DNA of 64,000 nucleotides from Stenogyne calaminthoides (taxonomy: Eukaryota; Streptophyta; Magnoliopsida; Lamiales; Lamiaceae), in NCBI GenBank assembly GCA_037126765.1, contig JBBCBC010000001.1, positions 24,164,804 to 24,228,803 on the forward strand, written 5' to 3'. Shown here in pieces: positions 9,877-21,570 of the stretch. The position numbers and the translations under genes are program-made. Each line of letters opens with the position of its first letter. Position 1 is the stretch's first letter. Below the pieces are notes generated by a model. That model was not told the DNA's origin and did no database searches. It saw only the letters and a list, made by a program, of their open reading frames with translations.

Positions 9877-12149
9877 TTTTTTTTTTTTCTTTCTTCTTTC
9901 TTCTTCACTAATTCGGAACCTTCAAAGAATCGCTCTTTGGGCGATTTCTCAGCCAGTTTCTTATCGGCCTAAATTTGGATAGATGTGCTTCTTGTGACTT
10001 TCTTAGTTTGAGTGACTGGTACAAGTTGTGATGTCCCAGCACCCGCAACTACCTTTCTTGCCTTTGACTTTTCCATCTTCTCTGAAATTTTGTTAGCAAA
10101 GAGATCCAGATGGTCTAGTCTTTGTCCATAGGATTCAACTATCTGAATCAGGTCTTCTGTTGTTCTGATCGTGTCAGTTGGTTTCTTACTCTTGTCCTTC
10201 CCCCTTTTTGGTTTGATCAAAAAGAGCGGGAGGTGGGGAAGTCGAGATCCAAAGTCGATCGATATCGCCTGTTGAGATCTCAAAATGATAAACCTTGAGC
10301 TTGATCAGTTAGACTTTGAACCTTCGAGATCAGCTCATTCTTGACAGATTCCATGGCAGTAGAGAGGGTAAGAATTAGTTTGTCAAGTTTCTCTTCAGTC
10401 AATTCTAGCTTTTCAGTGAGCATCAGAAAAGAAACTTGTTGTTGATCAACTTTGAACTAGCTTGTCATCAATCGACTTTTATAAGCTCGGCGAGACAAAG
10501 TTGGTCACAGTTTGAGAGAATCGATCCTTGATTGCCTCAACTGGGAAATAGCCAATTCCCGCTGATCTCATATTTCTTTGAGGCCAATCTGCCTCGATCG
10601 CTTATTACTCCCTCAACTTCTTCTTTCGGAGATCTTTGAAACATGATCCGATCTCCTAAAGTTGATCAAATGATGATGTGAGTTGTAGGAATTTCTTAAC
10701 ACCGATCTCTTTCGGTTGTTTGCGCCTCCAGGGTTGGTCATGAATCTGCGGCACAGTTCCACTATCATCGGCAACTCCCCAAGATCCTTCATAGGAACAT
10801 CCGCCAGAGCTTCTTCAAATGATCTCGATTCACCTTGTTCATCCAACCCCACTTCCCGGGATCGAGCTTTGATTGATTCAAAGATTATCACCACCGGTGA
10901 TCCTACTTGAGCGAATTTCTTCATATCGAAATCAAAATCGCAAATTCATCAAAGACCTCCCATCCGCTTCTATAATCATCATAAAATTTGAGAAGTTTTT
11001 TAACCGGAGATCTTTCCAGTGAGGATCTCCATAACTTCCTCTCTAATAACAGGATGGGCTACTACCCTCTGGATACATCTCATCAATATCTCGCTCAATT
11101 TGCATTCTCGACCATTTTCCCTGATGGTCTTGGATGATCTGGACTCGAGAATTATTTGTTCGAATCGACCAGATTCCGTTGATGAGATGTAGAAGGTTCC
11201 GTGGTTCTTGAGTAGGCGGAAGTTGGTGATTGGGTGAACCTCGCAGAGGTTCTATTGTCGGGCAATTACGCTCGCTCTGCAGCGAAAAGTCTTTTCGGGT
11301 TCGCGAATCGATGAACTGCCGTTTCGCGGTGTAGAAGAGAAGGAGAAACATGCTCAAGAGCTAAAAAGTCCGAAAGCGTGAATCACCGAGATTGAGGAGA
11401 AGGAGATCGTTAAATCTCTTGCTTTTCCCTCGGAATGTTCTGGCGAGCTCTCAACTTGAGAAGCCTCCTTGTCTGATTTTTCGGCTGATTTCTGTGGCTC
11501 ATCAGGTTGCTCTGGCACTCCTTCTTCATCTGACTCGTCTTCCAGAAACAGAGTCATGGAGGCCTGTTTTGCCTTCTTAGGCCTCTTCTCCTGAGCCTTC
11601 ACCAGTTTTCTTTTCTTCTTTTGGGGAGCATCTGGTGTAGACGTGGCTGCTTCCTTGGTCTTTCCTTTCTTCACCTTTGGAGGGGTGGGCCACATATCAT
11701 CATCAGGTGGCCCATATATAGCTGAAGTGGTTGTGAGGAAGGCCTTGTAGGACTTCAGTCCATTCTGGTCCCATTCGGCATTTGGCATTTTGTCTTTCAG
11801 AATAACTGCAACCTTGTTGAGATTGCAGATCCTCTTCTTCAGATAGACCTGCCTCCGTTCATTAACTCCAAATTTTTCATGTTCTTGGAGCAGAATGGCC
11901 TTCAGGAAGCCATGACAATTGATATTCTTGGCTTCATCGACATCGCAAATATCTTTGCATAATTTTACTGGATGTTAGAGCATTCAATTTGAATGAAATA
12001 CCCATGATTGTTTTTGACAAGATATCAAACAACAATCGGTATTTCCTTTTAACATCGGTCAACAAAACCTCAAGGGTCCGATGTTTGTCGCCTCTCAAGA
12101 GTTCTCTTCGATCAACTCATCTTCATTCTCCTCAGAGTGAGCAAAAGTA
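9355..12149 (-). pseudogene. Extra (post-pol) ORF of element B1, frameshifted
   Basis: Consecutive minus-strand open pieces at 11354-11788, 11043-11357, 10613-10924, 9969-10283 and 9355-9876 follow one another in the order of a single long protein. The same order recurs in B2 (49279 down to about 46500). The 11354-11788 piece has a lysine-rich, NLS-like stretch, then an acidic/serine-rich stretch. No enzymatic motif is visible. The upstream end is cut at about 12149, where the sequence jumps into an inverted LTR fragment. Several frame breaks coincide with CWG-depleted spots, so the true ORF may be less broken than it appears. Confidence 0.6.
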
Positions 12150-12378
12150 GATTCCACACGGTAAAACTTAGCTTCCAACAAATCGCTTAAACCGATAGAT
12201 ACCGAATCGATCCGCCTTCAGCGATCAAGAAGTTAGATATCACCCAAACCGATTCACTTTGCACGATCGAAGCTAATCGCCATCACACCGATCTGCACAA
12301 AAAGTTTTCGTAAGTCTATTCACCCTCCCCTCTAGACTTACGCGCAAAAAAATCCGCTTAAGACCTACAAGTGGTATC
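12150..12378 (+). repeat. Inverted LTR B end plus primer binding site inside B1
   Basis: Plus-oriented copy of the last about 220 bp of LTR B, ending GACCTACA at 12369, then AG and TGGTATC (12372-12378), the start of the tRNA-iMet primer binding site. It is then fused within ATCAAAGC to the reversed, truncated 5' LTR. The fragment is in the opposite orientation to the rest of B1. It can come from template switching during reverse transcription, from recombination, or from misassembly. Confidence 0.7.
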
Positions 12379-13552
12379 AAAGCAGGTAAAGGCACACAAG
12401 ATTTATAGTGGTTCGGACAAACCAGTCCTACGTCCACTCTTCCCTATCACAAGGGGCACCAACTAAACCAACTGGACTTAGATTTTTGTGTTAGTCCAAC
12501 ACAGTACACCAACAGATATTTAAAGAGTTCTCACTCAACCGATCCCAGAAATCAGAACTAGAAACCCTAGTCTGAAATCTTGCTAAACAACTTAACCTAA
12601 CTTTGGGTTTGGGTAAGATTGTTTTGGTTCCAACTTTGAAATCTTTTCTAGTTTCTAAGTAGCCTATCAGCTAGATGAAAAGATTTCTGTGCTAAGAACT
12701 TATGGGATTGAACACTATAGAAAATAATCTTCAAGTTCGTGTTTGTCGTGCGAAAATCTGATTATAGCTTGAGCTTCTTGATAGTTTCCGTGTCTTCACT
12801 CTGAAGTGTAATCTCATAAATATAGACCTCGAAATCAAAGAGCCGTTGGAGAGCAATTTGAATTTCAGGCTATATTTGGTAGACTTGCAGGATTGATGTG
12901 ACGTGCTTCAGGAACGGCATGGCCGAAAGCGTGAATAGTGTCTTTTATAGCCGCTTAGAAAGCGAGACCAAATCCCGAATTGCGGGCTCCGATCATACGT
13001 GTCTTGTTCTTATTAGTTAACGAGACGACTTTTCGTTGTTGTTCTACCAACTAAGATTGACATTCTTCTTGTTCGGATCATCGACGATGATTTGGTGAAA
13101 CATCGATTTTCACTGGTGAGTCGACTTGATCGGTCAGAATCGATCGACTACTGATAGAGTCTTCCTCGTGCGATTGTCTTAGCTTCAACTAGCGCACTTA
13201 CCGATGTAGGTCTTCCGTCCGATCTTCGAAGTCATCTGATCTTCAAGTATTCTGAATTTGAGCTTCATGACTTCAGCTGGGATATCTGACTTGATCAGAT
13301 CGATCTGATCTTCTGTCCTTCTCTTGCCTTCCGGCTGCCGGATATCACCGTTTTTTTAGATCTTCAGATCTGACCTATACATATTAAGGTTCCCCCTCAA
13401 TATGTGACCTATCTACTACATCAGTTGTTCTATACAATAATTATCAACTGGTATTCTATAGACGGTAATAAAAACATCAGTCAGCTAACAGGTCTGACTG
13501 GTCCTATTACATGTGTTTTAGAACTTTCATCAAAACTTTAAATTTCCCAACA
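12376..13552 (-). repeat. LTR B1, 5' LTR, truncated
   Basis: Aligns with 7973-9143 of the 3' LTR and lacks the final about 390 bp, which is replaced by the inverted fragment before it. Ends TTTCCCAACA at 13552. Confidence 0.85.
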
Positions 13553-13557
13553 TTGCA

Positions 13558-13680
13558 GATATCTTCCTGAACAATCTATGCTGAAACCTGACTCAGACTA
13601 TCAAGATTATCCTGAACATGTCATACTTAGGGGTTTTTGGGATCTAATCAAAACTTCTTTATTAAATTCATCTCCCAACA
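13558..13680 (-). repeat. Solo LTR A2 (reversed), remaining end
   Basis: The start of U3 of the reversed LTR A, separated from the rest by element B1. It ends CCCAACA at 13680 and is followed by the target repeat ATTAT. Confidence 0.9.
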
Positions 13681-13805
13681 ATTATTAATTATAAATAACG
13701 TAATAAAATGTAATTCAATTTTTAATAGAAATGAGTGAAAATAATAATAACAAAAACTGTAAAAAATAAATATGTGTGTACAAAAATAATTGATAATATA
13801 CATAC

Positions 13806-15049
13806 CTTATAACAATAGGAAAATCGTCATTTCCACATTTAAGGCAAGAAAATGTTCCATTGTCCTTGAATACTTTTCTAGAACATTTCTTACACAAATA
13901 ATACCACCAATTATCATTAGACTCCAATTCTATTATTGTGGCACATATTTTATACATACCAACCTGCAAATTATAACAATAAAATTATAAAATCCAATAC
14001 AAAAAAAAAAACAAATGAAAAAACAAAATTACATTTCATATAAACATTAACTGCACTATTTTCAAGAACCCATTGAATTGACTTTACATCAAGACTAAGA
14101 GCATGATTGCTTTCACCAAATTCATAAAGAGAAGACCACGAAAATGACCCACATATTTGTTTATTCTTCGAGTTAACAATAAAACTATACAAATATATAT
14201 ATTAACATGTGTTTCATATAAAAGTTACTCAAAAAGAGTTTGCATATACAAAAGTTTACCTCCTTTTCAAATCATAAATCTCTTTAATGTCGTCACCAAA
14301 AATAATTTTTGAGGTGTTGAAGGAATTTGATATTGATATTTCACCTGAAAAATTAATGTACATTTTTTTTTACAAATTAGAATTTCGTCAATTAGTAAAA
14401 AAGGAAAAAAATTACAATACTATAAACATACGATTAAAAATTTTTGGTCGAAATATTCTGAAAAAAAGTACAGGTGGAGTGTCATCTCCGGATATGTGAA
14501 TTTTTCTCAATTCATCTATAAAATCACCCCAGAGGGAAACCTTCAACCGCAGACCCCTTGAATTATATATATAAAAAAAATTAAAGTGAAAAGTAAATAA
14601 CAAAAAATATAATTCATAAATTAATAGACATACACATAAATCAATACTTACACACTGTTCTCTATGGTCAAATCCAATAATTTTGTAGTTCTTGGCCCAA
14701 CTTGTCTATCAACAATATCACCAATATAACAGACTCTGCCTATTACATCTACATAATGAAATTATCAAATTAAATATTTAAAATAATATAAAAAAAATAA
14801 GTAATAATATATTTTAAAAAGAATAGTCATTATATAAACATATATACAAATATTATTAGTATATAAAGTTACCAATAAGAATATTCTCATCAATTTCATT
14901 TTTAACTGTTAACTGTGAAAAATCCCTAAAAAAGATACATGTTGTAAGGAAAATCTACATCAACTACTTGAACCATTCAGGTATTGGCAATGAATTGGAT
15001 CTTAAATTTGTTAATGGTGGTCTTAAAGGGAAACTTGTCAGCAGTGACA
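13806..15049 (-). pseudogene. RPA1-like gene, rest of exon 2 to exon 8 (central and zinc-ribbon OB folds)
   Basis: Reading on the minus strand: the rest of exon 2 after the A-II insertion, then about 14873-14930 (DFSQLTVKNE...), 14652-14748 (VIGRVCYIGDI...), 14432-14556 (LRLKVSLWGDFID), 14260-14344 (EISISNSFNTSK), 14033-14184, and 13806-13963. The last exon carries the zinc ribbon (LCKKC, 12 residues, CLKC) typical of the C-terminal RPA1 domain. Phases join correctly across the introns, and introns are short and AT-rich. Exon 2 has a TGA and an extra T in a T-run just before exon 3. Confidence 0.8.
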
Positions 15050-15054
15050 ATGAA

Positions 15055-17156
15055 TGTTGGGAGATGAATTTAATAAAGATATATGATTTTGATTAGATCC
15101 CAAAAACCCCTGAGTATAACATGTTCAGAATGATCTTGATAGTTGAGTCAGGATTCAGTTTTAGAGTATTCAGGATGATATCTGCAAAATGTATAGTCAG
15201 CAGATATAGATCAGATTAGGATCTGAAGAATTCTGAAGACTCAGTATGTTTCTGAAGAAACTGAAGTTTCAGTATGAAACTGAAGTTTCTGAAGACTCAG
15301 TATATTTCTGAAGAAACTGAAGTTTCACTATGAAACTGAAGTTTCTGAAGACTTAGTATGAAACTAAGGAACTGAAGACTCTGAAGACTCAGAAGACCCT
15401 GAAGACTCAGAAGACTCTGAAGACTCTGAAGACCCTGAAGACTTAGAAGACTCAGAAGACTCAGAAGACCCTGAAGACTCAGAAGACTCTGAAGACGCAA
15501 GACTGAAGACTGAAGACTGAAGATCAAGAATACTAAAGGCACAGTAATTACTGAAGACTCAGTAATGTACTGAATGCTCAGTATAAACCTGAATGTTCTG
15601 AGGCAGTGAATATATCTATCTGAAGGATGCAATACTGAGAAGATCGCGATTCCTTAGAAAATAAATATTTGCCAAGAGATTCAAAAGCTGACAAAAGGAA
15701 TTAAGTCAGAAGTGTTGTTAAGGTTATATCAACTCATAGTTTGTAACCAAAAGAGCCGTTGAAGGTGTCTACCTTTAACTGGAGACAAAAGTCAAAAAGA
15801 GGAAGACAACACTGTAACATACTGACACTGACAATGACAGGTCGCTGAAAAAGATGTCAGAAGTACAAAAGTTCCAGACTGCAAAAAGTGAAGACCGGCT
15901 ACATGAAAGGTTATTGCCTAAAACGTGTTAGGGAGTTTAAACCCTAAATATAGCCTTTCCTCACACACCATAAGAGGAAACTCACGATGCTATCTCTCCA
16001 ACGGATAGTTTTCAAGAGTAACCTTGGTGTATGCCTATAAATACTGGTGACCCTCTACATTGTAAGGTTACGGGAAATTTATAAGCAACTCAAGAAGCTC
16101 AAACTTATTATCTCAAAGTTAAAGCACTCGAAAAACTTAGAATTTCCCAAGTGCTTTTATATTGAAGAGAGCTCACTAAACTAAACCTAGCTTGATAAGA
16201 TATATCCGAAGCTTAGTCGAGATATCCTAGCCTTTACATTGTACTTCATTGTAAAGGATATCTCATCCTAGTTGAAAACCAACCGAGAAACCCCAAACCC
16301 TTGAGAAGGTAGTTGGAGTGTGTTTGTTGGTGAGAAGAGTTGTAAAGAGTTAGTAAACTACGCGGAGTAGTCAGAAAACTCTAGAGGAGAAGTTAGTAAG
16401 CTACAGAGGTAGTCTGAAAGCTTGTTTGTGTTTGAGTAAGTAAACTACGGAGGTAGTCAGAAAGCTCAAGGCCGGGTTGAGTAAGTAAACTACATGGAGT
16501 AGTCAGAAAGCTCAGGGCCGAGTTGAGTAAGTAAACTACACGATGTAGTCAGAAAGCTCAGAAGTGATTAGAGAATTTCTCTGAGGATCAGAGAGAATGG
16601 ACGTAGGAGCTTGAGTCTCTGAACCACTATAAACTGCTGTGTTGTTTATTGCTTTCTTTATCTGTGGCTTAACAGATTGCATCACCGAGTTTGAAAGCAT
16701 ATTTTCACCGATATTTCAGTTGGAATCAATCCAATCGGAAGTTGCATGTAATTGAATCACAAATAATCACTATTTCATTAAAGGAAGGTTTTTCAAAGAA
16801 AGCTTAAAACGAGTATAAACTAAAGGGCCAACCATTACGCACGATCGAGTAGCTAGAACAGAATATAGTTACCAAACCGAACTTACTCTTTCGAGGGTTC
16901 AAGAAGTTAGTTATCCCGATCCAAGCAACTCAGGATCTCTCACACTCGGGGACTCGGGTTGGGATTATCTAAGGTTTCGAAAAGCAAATTCGATCACTTT
17001 GCCTCAAGAGACTTTGACTCGAGTGATTTGTGCTTCTCGGACCTAATCTTCGTGATTATCCCGACCAAAGCCGACCTCGAAGAAGAAAAAGTTTTCAAAA
17101 CACCAACACGTGTATTCCCCCATACACGTAAGACTCGTTTTTCACCGGGACCAACA
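15055..17156 (+). repeat. LTR A3, 5' LTR of A-II, 2102 bp
   Basis: TGTTGGGAGATG...CGGGACCAACA. The first about 1.5 kb is CWG-rich (TCTGAAGACTCAG...) while the last about 600 bp is CWG-depleted, for example CACCGATATT where the 3' LTR has CACTGTTATT. TATA box at 16035, leader repeats about 16345-16565. Confidence 0.9.
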
Positions 17157-17158
17157 AG

Positions 17159-17169
17159 TGGTATCGAGC
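17159..17169 (+). promoter_or_regulatory. Primer binding site of A-II (tRNA-iMet type)
   Basis: TGGTATCGAGC two bases after the LTR end. The canonical form, seen intact on the minus strand at 24163-24174, is TGGTATCAGAGC. The difference is exactly one CAG reduced to CG, as elsewhere in CWG-depleted tracts. Confidence 0.8.
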
Positions 17170-17281
17170 GGTGGTTCAACTTGACCACTGCTTTTGTTGA
17201 CCAAAGTTTTATTTGCTAAAAATACTTGTGGTCTATCCGAATTGATCTTATTTGCTTAATTCTTAAAAAGACTCGATTAAA

Positions 17282-19692
17282 ATGTCTTCTAAGAAACTCT
17301 CATGTTCTCTGTGGAGAACTATGATTTAATGGAGACTAAGAATGCAGGCTCACCAGATTCTCGAACATGAGCGTATGTGGAGAGTGGTCTCTCAAGGACC
17401 ATTCCAATTTATGTGGTGAATCCCAGAGGAATGAAGATGAGAGAATTGATCCTAGAAAGCAGATTTCCTAAGTCCGATGACCAACCCGACTCTGAGGAGA
17501 GAAAGTTAGTCAATCTAGACTACATTGCAAAAGACACACTATATAAAGACAATTGATGATGGTGTGATGGGAATGATCTCTCACCGTAATATCGCTAAAG
17601 AGATTTGGGATACACTATTTGTAATGTGCCAAGGCACGATCATATAAAAAAAACAAACTTTCAAAGGGCAATTGGAAAGTTTGATAGTTTTGAAAATGGA
17701 TGATGGTGAATCAATAGACAAATTGGAAGTCGATTCACTAAGATCATGAATGATCTAAATGCACTTGGAAAGAAATATCCACAAAGAGAAGTTGCATTTA
17801 AAATTCTTAGAGGTCTTTCTAAGAAATGGGATATTCAATGCAAAGGGTGATTGAAAACACCAAGAACATTAATTCAATGCCATACCAACAAGTCTTCTCT
17901 GAGCTGAAGGCCTATAAATTTGTAATTGATAAGAAATCCAAAAAAGGCTGACAACAAAGATGATTCATCATCTAGTAAGAATGTGGCTTTAAAAGCCAAA
18001 GATAAAACCTATAAAACTAGAGAGTCTGAGAACCCCCATGCCAAAAATCAGGATGAGCTTGAGGAAAAGCTAGCACTGATGGCAAGGAGGTTTGAAAGAC
18101 TTAATAGTAGATTTGGAAAATACAAAAGCTATTACAGGAATCACAGGTACCAGAAGAAACCTGAGGACAGATCAACTGAGAAGAAGAAGGACCTGAAAGC
18201 TGAGGGATCTTCATCCAAAAGGAAGGACTTCAAGTCCAAAGAAGAAAGTGATCAGGATGATGATGCCAACATATGCAATAATTGCCAAAAGAAAGGTCAC
18301 TTCCAGTATGATTGTCCAGATCTGAGTGCTAAGGAGAGAAGAGAAAGGCAAGCTAAAAGAGACAAGAAGTTCTCTAGCAAAAAGGCCATGGTTGCAGAAG
18401 AAGAACATTCTGAGGAGGGATCTAGCTCTTCAGATGAAATATTCTCAGACAGTGAAAGTGATGACATTTGTCTGATGGCCATTGAGGAGGTAAACTCCTC
18501 TTTCTCTATTGTTGCTCCTACACTAGCACAAGAGTTGTCAAGTTCAACTGTAAACAGTCAATTTGACCTGATGGATTCTTTTGAGAATCTGATGAATGAC
18601 TATGCTGTTTTACAAGAACTGCTAAATGAAACTCAAGAGCAGAATAAGGAACTGAAAGCTGAAAATCTAAAATGGAAAGACTCTAGCAAAACCGAAAATC
18701 ACTTCTCAATTAATGGGAGCTACCGATGAACCGGAAGTTCTCGAAAGTACAACTCTCGAGAAAGAGAAGTTGATAGTGACCCTTCTTATCGAAAAGCTAG
18801 AGAAATCCATCAAGAGATTCACTAAATCAGACTAAGTTCAATGACCTCTCCGAGAAGCATGAAACTCTCTACAGAATCGTGAGGATAGTGCATGTAAGAA
18901 GTTAACTCTATTGAATACAAAGATCTAAAGTAATAGATGAAATTCAGAGTTACCAGAGATCTGCCACTATAAAATCTGGATTGGGATACATTCCAAAGGG
19001 GGAACCTCACAAGGTCATCTCAATCTTTGCATCAAGTAGCAAGAAGACAATCTTTGTAAAACCAAAGGACACCTACACTTCAAATCAAGAAATGCCCAAG
19101 GTTGTAGACAAGGGAAAAAGACCTATGGTCTCAAAAAAACTCCGAATGATCGGTAGGAAAGCCCAAACCTCGGTGAAGGCTAGAAAACCCGAGCACTTTC
19201 GATTGAAAGTTTCGAGCAAGTACTTCAAAGCCTCGGGCTAAGAATGCAAACCTAAAAGGCTCCACAATCGAACCATCGAAAAATCCTCGATGAGAAACAC
19301 TCAAAGAGAGACATTCTCAATCAAGAGACCAAGTCCTCAAGATATCTTTGAAAGACCCAATTTCAAAGATGCATAACCCGAACCCCACTTGCCTAAGGGT
19401 AAAGGTTATCCAACCCGAAGTCAACAAAGATTTAGACCGGCTGCACAAAAGGCCAAAGCAAATGAATAGAAGGCCTGAACCAAAGAAAATTCAAAAGCCC
19501 ATGTTCATGCTAAAGCTAGCACACATACACCAAAAAACTGCTAAGGCACCCAGAGTAGTAAATGTGTATGTTGATGTTTATGGAAGACAAATTAGCCACT
19601 CTAAAGTGATTAGAGTTGTCAGGCAGATTTGGATTCCGAATGGTACATCTAACCTTGTAGGACCCTACACAAATTGGGTACCTAAAAATTGA
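17282..19692 (+). pseudogene. gag of A-II (frameshifted, zinc knuckle intact)
   Basis: Gag forms the particle and binds the genomic RNA. The coding sequence starts at ATG 17282 and runs through degraded stretches into an open segment at 17926-18729. That segment holds the nucleocapsid zinc knuckle CNNCQKKGHFQYDC (CX2CX4HX4C) after a Lys-rich region. A long acidic, coiled-coil-like tail follows. After another disturbed, CWG-depleted stretch (18720-19340) a piece at 19348-19692 returns to the same frame and ends ...NWVPKN and TGA. The open segments are CWG-rich and the broken ones CWG-poor, so part of the damage may be sequencing error. Confidence 0.75.
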
Positions 19693-20175
19693 TCTGTTTT
19701 TCAGGAGGAAAACAAGGGCACTGAGCTGATTAAAGATCACATAGCACTGATGAGCAGAGATGAAAAGGCCCCTGATGTATGGTATCTTGAGAGTGGATGT
19801 TCAAGACATATGACAGGATTCAAGAAGATACTCAGTGACTATGTTGAACAAAGAGGCCTACAGATCACTTTTGGAGATAACTCAAAGGATGGTCAAGGAT
19901 ATGGAACTTTGGAAATCGACTCAGTTCATATCCATGGTGTTTCATATGTATCTGGATTGAAGCATAATTTGCTTTCAATAATCCAATTATGTGATAAAGG
20001 TTTTAATGTTGAGTTCTCTAAGAACTTATGTTATGTGAAAGATGATACAACACAGAAAATATTACTGACTGGTACAAGAAAAGGAAATGTGTATCTTGTT
20101 GATTGGAGTTCAACTCCTAAAGATACATGTTTGGTTACTAAAAGTTCCACAGATACCGCTTGGTTTATGGCATAA
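19693..20175 (+). pseudogene. pol of A-II: protease and pre-integrase region
   Basis: Same frame as the end of gag and separated from it by one TGA (19690-19692). The region 19693-19749 is open, so gag and pol form one frame with a single stop. The protease start WYLESGCSRHMTG is the copia aspartic-protease motif, with E where D is usual (D/E-S-G), which would inactivate it if real. The pre-integrase part (GYGTLEID..., LKHNLLSIIQLCDKG) follows. The open frame stops where a CWG-depleted tract begins, near 20156. Confidence 0.8.
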
Positions 20176-21570
20176 AAGAATGAATCACCGAATTTCAAAA
20201 CCCCGAATAAGCTTGCAAGATTAGCTCTTGTAAGAGGGTTGCCTAATGAAGTGTTCAAGAAGGAACATATTTGTGATCGTGCAAAAAAGGAAAACAAATT
20301 AGAGCATCATTTAAAAGCAAAGTAGATGTTTCTCTTGATGTAATACTTCGATTCGTGATATGGATCTTTTGGTCCTATAACACCAAAGGAGCGATAATGA
20401 TGAAAAAATACACATTGGTAGTAGTTGATGACTACTCAAGATATACTTGGGTCATATTCCTACCAAGAAGAAAGAGACTCGCACTAAGTCGCCAATTCAT
20501 CAAAAGGCTCAAGATTGAGAAAAATCGAGCGTGGTCAAAATCGATCCGACAAGGAACTGAATTTATAAATCATATCATATCTAATTATTGTGCAGCAAAT
20601 GGAATTTCACATGAAACATCAGCTGCAAGGACCCCTCATCAAAATGGTGTTCTTTGAAAGAAAAAAAACTAACTCCGAAAGAAGTTCTCGCAGGACAATG
20701 ATAGTTGGGTTGATATTCCTAAAAGATTTTTGGTCAGAATCAACACTGCATGCTACTCTCAGAACAGATCCATGCTGACCAAGAGTCAAGGCAAAACACC
20801 TTACGAGCTTGGAATGAAAGGAAGCCTCTTGTTTCTTTCTTTCGTGTGTTTGGTTGCAAGTGTTTCATACACAATAATGGTAAAGATCGGTTGAAAACAT
20901 TTGATAGTAAAGTCGATGAAGGAATATTCTTAGGATATTCTCAAGTCAAGAAAAGCTTCGAGTTTACAACCGTAGGACTCTTATTGTGGAGGAAACACCT
21001 CATGTTTTTTTTGATGAATCTACTTGTGTTCAGAAGAAACAGGAACATAATGCAGATGAACTGACTAAGAGGATCACCAGATTAAGCTTGAAACAGAAAG
21101 ATAAATCATCCAATCGAACACGAAAAAGAAGAAGTCACCACATCCTATGATTGGAGTGACTTGGACTCAAGAAAGAAGTTCAGGATGGAACTCGGGATGG
21201 TGAGACTCGGAAAACCAACACTCCAAAGGTGACCAATCTGAATGACACCGCCTCGGACTCGTGTATGTGATGCCAATGAAGATGTGGTCACAAATGAGGC
21301 AAATTCTCAATCTATCAACCAAAGGGGAACAAATGTCTCGACAATGTTCTCAATAGAATTTCCGAGGAAGATGATTCCCTTTCTCTTTTCTGTTGTTCCA
21401 CTCGAAGTTTCTTGAATTAATCAACCTAACATTTCAAATGTTGAGGATCTTCTTTGAGGGGAAACATCAAGAAGGAAATGGTTAGATAGTCATCCTACAA
21501 GCCGTTGGGTGATCTAACCAAGGTGTTAAAACAAGAAGGTTCCATGGTGAGAGTGCACTATTCTCACAAG
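20176..21570 (+). pseudogene. pol of A-II: integrase, ending before RT
   Basis: Frameshifted copia integrase: the core begins YTLVVVDDYSRYTWVIFL (about 20405-20465), then a GISHE/TPHQNG stretch (about 20610-20650), then FFRVFGCKCFIHN...VDEGIFLGYS (about 20840-20940). The linker that normally precedes RT is recognisable to about 21570 (KVLKQEGSMVRVHYSH). No RT or RNase H follows: the sequence enters the 3' LTR through the microhomology AAATGTATA. Confidence 0.75.

Larger units (their letters stand above)
7586..13552 (-). mobile_element. Copia element B1, deletion derivative without gag-pol
   Basis: Reversed LTR element inside LTR A2, flanked by GTGCA (7581-7585) and TTGCA (13553-13557); the uninterrupted LTR A reads TTTGCAGATATC here, so the target repeat is TTGCA with one change. 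It has a complete 3' LTR (7586-9143), a polypurine tract, a broken extra ORF (9355 to about 12149), an inverted LTR-end/PBS fragment (about 12150-12378) and a truncated 5' LTR (12376-13552). Gag, protease, integrase and RT are absent. The related B2 at 43069-59063 is nearly full-length and shows what is missing. Confidence 0.85.

Noticed and set aside
15297..15632. Leucine/serine-rich minus-strand ORF resembling leucine-rich repeats
   Set aside because: It is the antisense translation of the GAAGACTCTGA array in LTR A; the periodicity is that of the DNA repeat and no LRR consensus is kept.
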